Source: JAYVJM01 sp043769275 (GTDB lineage Bacteria > Pseudomonadota > Gammaproteobacteria > Pseudomonadales > UBA7239). From it: a DNA stretch of 5,977 nucleotides. Shown one piece after another: positions 1-5,057 of this stretch (positions are counted from its first letter, which is position 1; the number at the start of each line of letters is the position of its first letter). The position numbers were made by a program, and so were the translations under genes. The DNA lies in the NCBI GenBank assembly GCA_043769275.1, contig JAYVJM010000082.1:1-5977 (forward strand), in the 5' to 3' direction. The notes beneath the pieces are model-generated. The model made no database searches and was not told the origin of the DNA. It was given only the letters and a program-made list of their open reading frames with translations.

Positions 1-1
1 T

Positions 2-106
2 ATTGAAAAACTCTGGGCTAATCTCAAGCGTTTTTGGAGAAACCACGCAAATATGACCTTGGATGAAATGATTGTTTCGTCTACTTGTTTGTGTGATTAT
101 CTATAG
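2..106 (+). CDS. IS630-type transposase, C-terminal end (partial)
   Basis: The frame from position 2 reads IEKLWANLKRFWRNHANMTL and continues to a TAG at 104-106. The 'IEKLWANLKR' string is typical of the C-terminal part of IS630/Tc1-mariner-type DDE transposases, where a catalytic acidic residue sits in an N-P-I-E-x-x-W context. Here the E of IEKLW is that residue. Only about 34 codons are visible because the gene enters from the left edge. Whether the element is complete upstream cannot be judged. The IS terminus should lie close to or just after the stop codon, but its inverted repeat cannot be assigned without the other end. Family assignment rests on motif recognition alone. Confidence 0.75.
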   Translation: MEKLWANLKRFWRNHANMTLDEMIVSSTCLCDYL

Positions 107-596
107 CGAATGGCGTTTTTTCCGCAGTGAAAACCGCATCGAAACCGACAATCTCACAACCCATACAGGCGAGGTCTGGCAACGTGATGGACGCATGCTA
201 ATGATGCGCAAATTGTTTCATGACGACGAAAAAGCGGTTGAATACCAAGCCGATGACTTTCGTGCGCTGAATCAAAACCCTTCATGGCAACGGCAGGCAT
301 TGTTGATTGACGCAATAACGCTTTCGCAGTTGAAGGAAGTCGGTGCGCGCTGGGAAAACGGCAAGCCGCTGCGCTTCTGTCGTGGTGATGTTGATGGTGG
401 GCAGCTTGAAGTGGTATGGCGTGTCGAGATTAATTTGCCACAATCCATCGTGCGCACGCACGGGAAAAGCGTCGAATTAACGCAACTGCAAACCGTGACC
501 GCACTTGCAAGCGCACTATGGAAACACAGCGGCGGCGACTATGACGTGATTGATTACGCCGATTTGGGCGATCACGAACACGACCATTCATTTTAA
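72..596 (+). CDS. Unrecognised protein, probably 5'-truncated at an IS junction
   Basis: I do not recognise this family. The frame opens with a TTG at 72 that lies inside the transposase gene in another frame, so roughly the first 12 residues (MFRLLVCVIIYS) are IS-encoded and unlikely to be native. From about position 107 the reading frame looks like ordinary coding sequence and is hydrophilic, with several tryptophans and a WQRDGRMLMMRKLFHDD stretch (residues 36-52). The tail is acidic and histidine-rich (DHEHDHSF) and could bind metal. The first internal ATG is at 195 (MLMMRKL, 134 aa) and has no clear Shine-Dalgarno. The simplest reading is a gene whose start was removed or separated by the upstream IS, leaving a remnant that may or may not be expressed. 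It converges on fba. No signal peptide or membrane segment can be trusted, because the hydrophobic N-terminus comes from IS sequence. Confidence 0.5.
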   Translation: MFRLLVCVIIYSEWRFFRSENRIETDNLTTHTGEVWQRDGRMLMMRKLFHDDEKAVEYQADDFRALNQNPSWQRQALLIDAITLSQLKEVGARWENGKPLRFCRGDVDGGQLEVVWRVEINLPQSIVRTHGKSVELTQLQTVTALASALWKHSGGDYDVIDYADLGDHEHDHSF

Positions 597-619
597 AAAT
601 ACAATCGCATTTACTGGGC

Positions 620-635
620 GGTGATGCGCATCACC
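620..635. repeat. Perfect 16-bp palindrome between convergent genes
   Basis: GGTGATGCGCATCACC is a perfect palindrome in the gap between the orphan ORF and fba. As RNA it could form a 6-bp stem with a GCGC tetraloop from either strand. Neither side has an adjacent T-run, so it is not a textbook intrinsic terminator. On the minus strand a TATTTTT appears only about 20 nt further on. It may be a weak bidirectional terminator or a protein-binding site. Confidence 0.5.
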
Positions 636-681
636 ACTAACGCGGTGCAATATAAAACACACATCCCGCCCGCACAGATGA

Positions 682-1746
682 TTACAGCACCTTCTGATTC
701 AGCTCGCCTTTGCTATAGCGTTCTGTCATTTTTTCCAGTGAGAGCGGTTTGATTTTATACGCTTGGCCTGCGGCACCAAAAGCCTCGTAACGCGCAATAC
801 ATAACTCGCGCATCGCCACCACGGTTTCCTGCAAGTATTTGCGCGGATCAAATTCCGCCGGATGCAGCGCTAAATAACGACGAATCGCGCCCGTAGAAGC
901 AAGACGTAAATCGGTGTCGATATTGATTTTGCGTACGCCATGCTTAATTGCCTCCACAATTTGCTCAACCGGCACGCCGTAGGTTTCTTTAATATCGCCA
1001 CCGTACTGGTTGATAATTGCCAGCCAGTTTTGCGGCACAGAAGAGGAGCCGTGCATTACAAGATGCGTATTGGGGATGCGCTTGTGAATTTCTTTAACAC
1101 GTTTGATAGCAAGAATGTCACCCGTGGGCGGGCGTGTGAATTTGTACGCGCCATGCGATGTGCCAATCGCAATCGCCAATGCGTCAACGCCGGTGTCGCG
1201 CACAAACTGCGCGGCCTCTTCTGGGTCGGTTAATAGTTGTGAGTGATCAAGCACGCCTTCTGCGCCGTGGCCGTCTTCTTCGCCCATCATGCCGGTTTCA
1301 AGCGAACCCAAACAACCAATTTCGCCTTCTACCGACACACCGCAAGCGTGCGCCAAATCCACCACCTGTTTTGTGGCGCGTGCGTTATAGGCGTAATCCA
1401 TTGGCGTTTTGCCGTCTTCGCCCAGCGAGCCGTCCATCATCACCGAAGAAAACCCCAGTTGAATGGAGCGCTGGCATACGGCGGGGCTTACGCCGTGATC
1501 TTGGTGCATAACCACTGGAATATGCGGAAATTCTTCGATTGCCGCCAAAATTAAGTGCCGCAAAAATGGCGCACCGGCATATTTGCGTGCGCCAGCCGAG
1601 GCTTGCACGATGACGGGCGATCCCGTTTTATCGGCAGCCTCCATAATGGCACGCATTTGTTCAAGGTTATTGACGTTATACGCAGGAACGCCGTAGCCAT
1701 TTTCGGCGGCGTGATCGAGTAGTTGACGTAGGCTGAGCAAAGCCAT
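682..1746 (-). CDS. fba: Class II fructose-1,6-bisphosphate aldolase
   Basis: This enzyme interconverts fructose-1,6-bisphosphate with dihydroxyacetone phosphate plus glyceraldehyde-3-phosphate in the cytoplasm, for glycolysis and gluconeogenesis. The 354-aa protein has the landmarks of zinc-dependent class II aldolases: HQDHG (81-85, with catalytic D83 and zinc ligand H84), GEIGCLG (141-147, with E142), GTSHGAYKF (195-203, zinc ligand H198), MHGSSSVP (231-238, zinc ligand H232) and KINIDTDLR (273-281, phosphate binding). The length and the HQDHG variant fit the proteobacterial 'Calvin-cycle subtype' (CbbA-like) rather than the E. coli FbaA form. No other Calvin-cycle gene is visible, so a glycolytic role is inferred. 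The ATG start is preceded by AAGGAG with 6-nt spacing. The gene lies 28 nt downstream of pgk and is presumably translated from the same mRNA. The sequence looks complete and intact. Confidence 0.96.
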   Translation of the reverse strand: MALLSLRQLLDHAAENGYGVPAYNVNNLEQMRAIMEAADKTGSPVIVQASAGARKYAGAPFLRHLILAAIEEFPHIPVVMHQDHGVSPAVCQRSIQLGFSSVMMDGSLGEDGKTPMDYAYNARATKQVVDLAHACGVSVEGEIGCLGSLETGMMGEEDGHGAEGVLDHSQLLTDPEEAAQFVRDTGVDALAIAIGTSHGAYKFTRPPTGDILAIKRVKEIHKRIPNTHLVMHGSSSVPQNWLAIINQYGGDIKETYGVPVEQIVEAIKHGVRKINIDTDLRLASTGAIRRYLALHPAEFDPRKYLQETVVAMRELCIARYEAFGAAGQAYKIKPLSLEKMTERYSKGELNQKVL

Positions 1747-1752
1747 GGGTAT

Positions 1753-1758
1753 CTCCTT
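1753..1758 (-). promoter_or_regulatory. Shine-Dalgarno of fba
   Basis: The minus strand reads AAGGAG six nucleotides before the fba ATG (1744-1746). It is a near-consensus site lying in the 28-nt pgk-fba spacer. It fixes the fba start and indicates independent ribosome loading on a shared transcript. Confidence 0.8.
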
Positions 1759-1774
1759 ACGCTAATTGATGATT

Positions 1775-2983
1775 TCAGGTGCCTGCCGTATTCGCTCCGC
1801 CTGCTCGCACCCGTAAAATAGCCACAGCCGGCAACTCTTTGCCTTCGACAAACTCTAAAAAAGCACCGCCGCCCGTCGAAATATAAGAAATGTGCTCGCC
1901 GATGTTGTATTTGGCGATAGCCGCCAGCGTGTCGCCCCCGCCTGCAATCGAAAATGCATTGCTTTGCGCGATGGCATGAGACAAACAGGCAGTGCCGTTG
2001 CTGAACGCGTCGACCTCAAAAACACCCACAGGGCCGTTCCATAAAATGGTTTTTGACGCGGCTAACATCTTCGCAAATAGCGCGGCAGTTTCGGGGCCGA
2101 TGTCGAGGATCATATCGTCATCGCCAATATCAGCCACCGCCTTTATCGCTGGCGTACTGCTGGCTACAAAAGCCATAAAGTCGTCACCCATCAAGCGCGT
2201 ATCGGCCACCACCACATCCACCGGCAATAGTACATGCACGGTGTTGGCGATCTGTTTTGCGGTAGCAATTAAGTCGTGCTCGCACAGCGATTTTCCGACA
2301 TTAACGCCCGCTGCGGCTAGAAAAGTATTGGCTATGCCGCCGCCGGCAATCAGTTGATCACAAAGGCCAGACAAAGATTGCAGCACATCGAGCTTGGTCG
2401 ACACTTTCGATCCGCCGACAATGGCAAGTAAGGGGCGCTGCGGGTTATCAATGGCGCGTGAGAGAGCCTCCAGTTCAGCCACCAACAGGGGGCCGGCACA
2501 GGCGATCGGGGCGAACTTCGCCACGCCATGGGTAGATGCTTCCGCACGATGCGCCGTGCCAAATGCGTCCATCACAAACACATCGCACAGCGATGCGTAT
2601 TGTTGCGCCAGCGCGTCGTTATTTTTCTTTTCGCCCGCATTAAAGCGCACGTTTTCAAACAGCACCACCTCGCCCACCTTTATGTCTACGCCGCGCAAAT
2701 AATCGCGCAGCAGTAACACTGGCAGCCCAAGTGCCTGCGCCAAATAATCCGCGACAGGCTGTAGCGAATTTTCTGCCGAGAACACGCCCTCAGCCGGACG
2801 GCCAAGATGTGAGCACAACATCACAGCGGCACCCTTTTCTAGGGCGAGTTTAATGGTGGGCAAGGCGGCGCGCAGACGCGCATCGGAGCTGATGGCACCC
2901 TTGCTCAAAGGCACATTAAGGTCTTCGCGTATCAGCACGCGCTTGCCGCGTAAATCCAACTCCGCCATGCAAATGACAGTCAT
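1775..2983 (-). CDS. pgk: Phosphoglycerate kinase
   Basis: This enzyme catalyses 1,3-bisphosphoglycerate + ADP to 3-phosphoglycerate + ATP in the cytoplasm. The 402-aa protein has the two-domain PGK pattern. The N-terminal substrate-binding residues are in REDLNVP (19-25, with D21 and N23), R36, SHLGRP (58-63), ENVRF (110-114, R113) and DAFGTAHRAEAST (139-150, R145). The nucleotide-binding domain has GGSKVSTK (190-197), GGGIANTFL (214-222), LWNGPVGVFE (314-323), GGGDT (348-352) and STGGGAFLEFVEG (369-381). The ATG at 2981-2983 has an AGGAA upstream at usable spacing, and MTV followed by ..DLRGKRVLIREDLNVP is a normal gammaproteobacterial N-terminus. The in-frame ATG at codon 6 has no ribosome-binding site, so the first is preferred. 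It is the first gene of a pgk-fba unit. The epd/gap and tkt genes often found upstream in relatives are absent here. Confidence 0.97.
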   Translation of the reverse strand: MTVICMAELDLRGKRVLIREDLNVPLSKGAISSDARLRAALPTIKLALEKGAAVMLCSHLGRPAEGVFSAENSLQPVADYLAQALGLPVLLLRDYLRGVDIKVGEVVLFENVRFNAGEKKNNDALAQQYASLCDVFVMDAFGTAHRAEASTHGVAKFAPIACAGPLLVAELEALSRAIDNPQRPLLAIVGGSKVSTKLDVLQSLSGLCDQLIAGGGIANTFLAAAGVNVGKSLCEHDLIATAKQIANTVHVLLPVDVVVADTRLMGDDFMAFVASSTPAIKAVADIGDDDMILDIGPETAALFAKMLAASKTILWNGPVGVFEVDAFSNGTACLSHAIAQSNAFSIAGGGDTLAAIAKYNIGEHISYISTGGGAFLEFVEGKELPAVAILRVRAGGANTAGT

Positions 2984-3031
2984 GGTCTATTCCTGTTATG
3001 GCTTTTTTTAGGCATTCGCACTCGCCTTTTA

Positions 3032-3053
3032 GCCCTTGAGCGCGGTTAAGGGC
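3032..3053 (-). repeat. Inverted repeat in the pgk leader (6-bp stem)
   Basis: GCCCTT (3032-3037) and AAGGGC (3048-3053) are exact reverse complements separated by 10 nt, about 50-70 nt upstream of the pgk start. A weaker AGGC/GCCT pair (3010-3013 / 3024-3027) lies nearer the gene. These could fold in the 5' leader. No T-run follows on the minus strand, so attenuation by intrinsic termination is not indicated. Confidence 0.4.
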
Positions 3054-3084
3054 GGGCATTCTACACCAAGCCATTACAGAAAAC

Positions 3085-3111
3085 GGCTTATGCCGTAGGC
3101 TGCTATAAGCC
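3085..3111. repeat. Inverted repeat upstream of pgk (7-bp arms)
   Basis: GGCTTAT (3085-3091) and ATAAGCC (3105-3111) are exact reverse complements with a 13-nt spacer. They overlap a second possible hairpin, ACGGC/GCCGT (3083-3087 / 3092-3096). The element lies just upstream of the candidate pgk -10 (3058-3063), overlapping where a -35 would be. It could be an operator, but no regulator can be named. Confidence 0.35.
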
Positions 3112-3251
3112 ACGAAGGTAATAGATAAAAGGGTTATCGTGCACAAAGGAACCTTGCCGCGCGCGCCGTCATGTGTGATCTATAGTTAAAGCAAATAGCA
3201 TGAAAGCGTCGCCATTTAACGCGTTCATGTGTAGGTAATGTGGGGTGAGTT

Positions 3252-3647
3252 ATGGCTATGTTGAACACAGCAGAAATGGAATTATTGATCATCGCAACAG
3301 CCCTTCTTGCCGTCGCGGCACTCACTCTCTCTCTCCTCTCTCTCGTTAAGCAGCAGCGCGTTTTATCATCCATCAATGTGCGTATTCAACAAATGTGTAC
3401 AGACCTCAGCACTGTGCGTATCGGCAGGGCTCAGCAGTGGGTGGAAAAGTGCTCGCAGTCGCAACAAAAGGAGCCTGCCATGATCGAAGCGCAGGGGTAT
3501 GCTCCGTATTCACAAGCCACCCGCCTATTTGATTCCGGCGCAAAATTAGAAGAGGTGGTGAGTCAGTGCGGCATTAGCCGTGCAGAAGCCGAGCTAATGG
3601 GTTTGATGCATCGCCAAATGAAAAGGCGCGGCCCTAGGGCGTTTTAG
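3252..3647 (+). CDS. DUF2802-domain single-pass membrane protein
   Basis: A small protein of 131 aa with unknown biochemical role. An N-terminal hydrophobic segment (about residues 10-32) should anchor it in the inner membrane with the remainder cytoplasmic. A polar, probably helical linker follows (about 33-80), then a conserved C-terminal block (86-116) beginning YSQATRLFDSGAKLEEVVSQ and continuing CGISRAEAELM. That block is the DUF2802 signature and resembles a small helix-turn-helix-like fold. In Pseudomonas, members of this family occur near flagellar/chemotaxis genes, but no such genes lie here, so that link is only context from relatives. The start is the ATG at 3252, preceded by a modest GGGGTGAG. 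The ATG at codon 3 is an alternative. The codons for residues 25-31 form a CT-rich repeat (3325-3344). The GCCCTAGGGC palindrome (3631-3640) lies just before the stop. Confidence 0.85.
   Translation: MAMLNTAEMELLIIATALLAVAALTLSLLSLVKQQRVLSSINVRIQQMCTDLSTVRIGRAQQWVEKCSQSQQKEPAMIEAQGYAPYSQATRLFDSGAKLEEVVSQCGISRAEAELMGLMHRQMKRRGPRAF
3325..3344 (+). repeat. CT dinucleotide tract inside the DUF2802 coding region
   Basis: Two abutting runs, CTCTCTCTCTC then CTCTCTCTC, make a 20-nt pure pyrimidine tract encoding part of the membrane segment (residues 25-31, reading TLSLLSL). Tracts of this kind can slip during replication, and a 2-nt change would shift the frame before the DUF2802 domain. Confidence 0.7.
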
Positions 3648-3659
3648 CGCGCGGCACAG

Positions 3660-3681
3660 AAGCGCTAAATCGCTTGATTTT
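3660..3681 (+). terminator. Weak terminator-like hairpin after the DUF2802 gene
   Basis: AAGCG (3660-3664) and CGCTT (3671-3675) form a 5-bp stem with a 6-nt loop, followed by GATTTT. The stem is short and the T-run only four bases, so termination would be partial at best. It sits 13 nt after the DUF2802 stop and about 50 nt before the amidase start. Confidence 0.25.
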
Positions 3682-3719
3682 AAAGTTGTTTATTATCACA
3701 GTGGGCGCGTCCTAGTTTT

Positions 3720-3724
3720 GAAGG
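3720..3724 (+). promoter_or_regulatory. Shine-Dalgarno deciding the amidase start
   Basis: GAAGG lies 8 nt before the ATG at 3733. An in-frame TTG at 3718 would give five more residues (MKAFA), but it overlaps this site and has no ribosome-binding sequence of its own. The ATG is therefore preferred. Confidence 0.65.
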
Positions 3725-3732
3725 CTTTTGCC

Positions 3733-4557
3733 ATGCGCACGCTGGCCGCCGCTTGTATCCAAATGTGCAGTTCAGACACGGTGGCAGACAACATCCAAGC
3801 CGCCGCCGCGCTTATTACTGAGGCCGCACAGCGTGGCGCAAGCCTGATCGTCACGCCCGAAATGACCTCGCTGATGGATCGCCGCCCCAATGCCGTGCTG
3901 GCAAAAGCCTGTACTGAAGAACATGATGCAGCACTCGCCGCTTTTCAGGTGCTCGCAGCAGCGCTAGGCATCCACCTTTTAATTGGCTCCCTGCCGATCA
4001 AAATCGCGCCGGATCGTTGCGTTAATCGCAGTTACTGTATCGACAAACAGGGCGCAATTATTGCGCGTTATGACAAGTTGCATCTGTTTGATGTGCAATT
4101 GTCAGACGGGCAAATCTACCATGAATCGGCACTGTATCAGGCGGGCAATAGCGCAGTGCTGGCGGCGGTGGAAGATTACACGCTCGGTTTGTCTATCTGT
4201 TACGACCTGCGTTTTCCGGCACTGTACCGCGAGCTAGCCTGTGCAGGTGCCGACATCCTCACCGTGCCCGCCGCTTTTACGCAAGTGACTGGGCAAGCAC
4301 ACTGGCACGTACTGTTACGGGCGCGGGCGATAGAAACCGGTTGTTTTGTATTGGCGGCAGCACAGGGTGGCCAACATGCCGATGGCCGCGAAACCTACGG
4401 GCACAGCTTGATTGTTGACCCGTGGGGTACGGTGCTGGCCGAGGCAGCAGGCGCGGAGCCTGGCATCATTACTGCCTCGCTGAACTTGGCACGTGTAGCC
4501 GAGGTGCGCCAGCAAATTCCCGCCTTACAGCATGGGCGGTTTTTATCCCGCCTGTAG
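3733..4557 (+). CDS. Nitrilase-superfamily amidase, Nit1/YbeM-like (probable deaminated glutathione amidase)
   Basis: A carbon-nitrogen hydrolase of 274 aa, a normal length for the Nit branch. The Glu-Lys-Cys catalytic triad is visible: E43 in VTPEM, K115 in YDKLHLFD, and C156 in SICYDLRFP. Further family landmarks are FTQVTGQAHW (182-191), LLRARAIE (194-201) and YGHSLIVDPWG (222-232). The KLHLFD, CYDLRFP and TGxAHW combination matches Nit1/Nit2-type proteins. Bacterial Nit1 homologues such as YbeM hydrolyse deaminated glutathione, formed by transaminase side activity, as metabolite repair in the cytoplasm. A general omega-amidase role (Nit2-like) is the alternative. The start is the ATG at 3733 with GAAGG upstream, and a TATTAT at 3691-3696 is a possible -10. 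The N-terminus (MRTLAAACIQM) is typical. Its 3' end overlaps the convergent PACE gene by 15 nt. Confidence 0.9.
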   Translation: MRTLAAACIQMCSSDTVADNIQAAAALITEAAQRGASLIVTPEMTSLMDRRPNAVLAKACTEEHDAALAAFQVLAAALGIHLLIGSLPIKIAPDRCVNRSYCIDKQGAIIARYDKLHLFDVQLSDGQIYHESALYQAGNSAVLAAVEDYTLGLSICYDLRFPALYRELACAGADILTVPAAFTQVTGQAHWHVLLRARAIETGCFVLAAAQGGQHADGRETYGHSLIVDPWGTVLAEAAGAEPGIITASLNLARVAEVRQQIPALQHGRFLSRL

Positions 4558-4977
4558 CTCAGGCGGGGCAGGCAGAGGAAAAATGCGATCATAAGCCCAG
4601 TTATAGACAAAGGCATAAACCAGATAGAAAAGCACAAAAGCAATATCCATAACCAGTGCGTTCCATAGGCTGATATCAAGCCACCAAGCAGCTATAGGCA
4701 GCCCCATAATCAGAAAGCCGCCTTCAAAACCCACAGCGTGCCATACTCGCTGCATAAACGTCTTGAGGGTGTTGCCTTGTCTTTTTTGCAGCAGTTTGTC
4801 GAAGCCCACGTTGTAAATGTAATTCCAAGCCGTCGCCAAAAAAGAGAAAAAAACCGCCAGTGGTCCCACATGATAAAGCTCAAGCTTCATCAGCCAGCCG
4901 ACGAATGGCACAATGGTGATAAGCCCAAGCACCTCAAAACCAATAGCATGACGGATACGATCCGGTGTGGTGCGCAT
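4543..4977 (-). CDS. PACE-family multidrug/biocide efflux protein (AceI-like)
   Basis: A 144-aa inner-membrane protein with four predicted helices (about 12-31, 37-56, 80-100, 104-126) arranged as two tandem BTP (bacterial transmembrane pair) domains. All four PACE signatures are visible: RIRHAIGFE (7-15), WNYIYNVGFD (51-60), RVWHAVGFEGG (77-87) and DIAFVLFYLVYAFVYNWAYD (111-130). E15 matches the position of the essential glutamate in Acinetobacter AceI, which exports chlorhexidine by proton antiport. The substrate here is not predictable, since PACE proteins also handle acriflavine, other biocides and short diamines. AAAGAG lies 6 nt before the ATG. The neighbouring upstream gene on the same strand is an orphan 80 nt away. 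No LysR-type regulator, often divergent from PACE genes, is present. Confidence 0.92.
   Translation of the reverse strand: MRTTPDRIRHAIGFEVLGLITIVPFVGWLMKLELYHVGPLAVFFSFLATAWNYIYNVGFDKLLQKRQGNTLKTFMQRVWHAVGFEGGFLIMGLPIAAWWLDISLWNALVMDIAFVLFYLVYAFVYNWAYDRIFPLPAPPELQAG
4547..4567. repeat. GC-rich hairpin covering both convergent stop codons
   Basis: CCCGCCTG (4547-4554) and CAGGCGGG (4560-4567) pair perfectly around a 5-nt loop. The loop contains the amidase TAG (4555-4557), while the PACE TAA (4543-4545) lies just outside the stem. The base-pairing is strong from either strand. The adjacent tract reads TTTTTAT on the plus strand before the stem, so it is A-rich and downstream on the minus strand and neither transcript gains a terminal U-run. 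It may still act as a pause or 3'-end-protecting structure for both mRNAs. Confidence 0.55.
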
Positions 4978-5006
4978 AGCTAACTCTTTGTTATATATGA
5001 ACGCTC

Positions 5007-5036
5007 ACTTTAGCCTCTGTTTTCGATAGATGTCAG
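5007..5036 (-). promoter_or_regulatory. Candidate sigma-70 promoter for the PACE gene
   Basis: On the minus strand CTGACA (plus 5031-5036; 5 of 6 to TTGACA) is followed after 18 nt by TAAAGT (plus 5007-5012; 4 of 6 to TATAAT). Transcription would begin about 20-25 nt before the ATG at 4977. It is a moderate match found by eye and lies in the 80-nt gap between the two minus-strand genes. Confidence 0.3.
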
Positions 5037-5057
5037 TTGTGGCATATACCACGCGGG

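Larger units (their letters stand above)
2984..3251. promoter_or_regulatory. Divergent intergenic region between pgk and the DUF2802 gene
   Basis: This 268-bp gene-free stretch must hold the promoters for the pgk-fba unit (minus) and the DUF2802 gene (plus). A minus-strand -10-like TAGAAT lies at 3058-3063 but has no good -35 at 16-18 nt. A plus-strand TATAGT lies at 3181-3186, also without a good -35. If the former is used, the pgk leader would be about 65-75 nt and would include the GCCCTT/AAGGGC hairpin (3032-3053). No known riboswitch or small RNA is recognised. The short ORFs crossing the region look like non-coding shadows. Confidence 0.45.

Noticed and set aside
940..1554. Plus-strand ORFs over fba
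   Set aside because: They are antisense to a clearly conserved aldolase and their translations have no recognisable features.
1992..2716. Plus- and minus-strand alternative ORFs within pgk
   Set aside because: The conserved PGK motifs run through the same bases in the pgk frame; the alternatives are composition shadows.
2916..3376. Two minus-strand ORFs upstream of and overlapping pgk and the DUF2802 gene
   Set aside because: They lack ribosome-binding sites and known motifs, and they overlap the start regions of confidently called genes.
3631..3640. GCCCTAGGGC palindrome as a terminator stem
   Set aside because: It is a loop-less 10-bp palindrome inside the last codons of the DUF2802 gene with only a GTTTT after it, too weak for a terminator call.
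5039..5055. GTGG/CCAC dyad after the orphan stop as a terminator
   Set aside because: It has only a 4-bp stem and no T-run on the minus strand.
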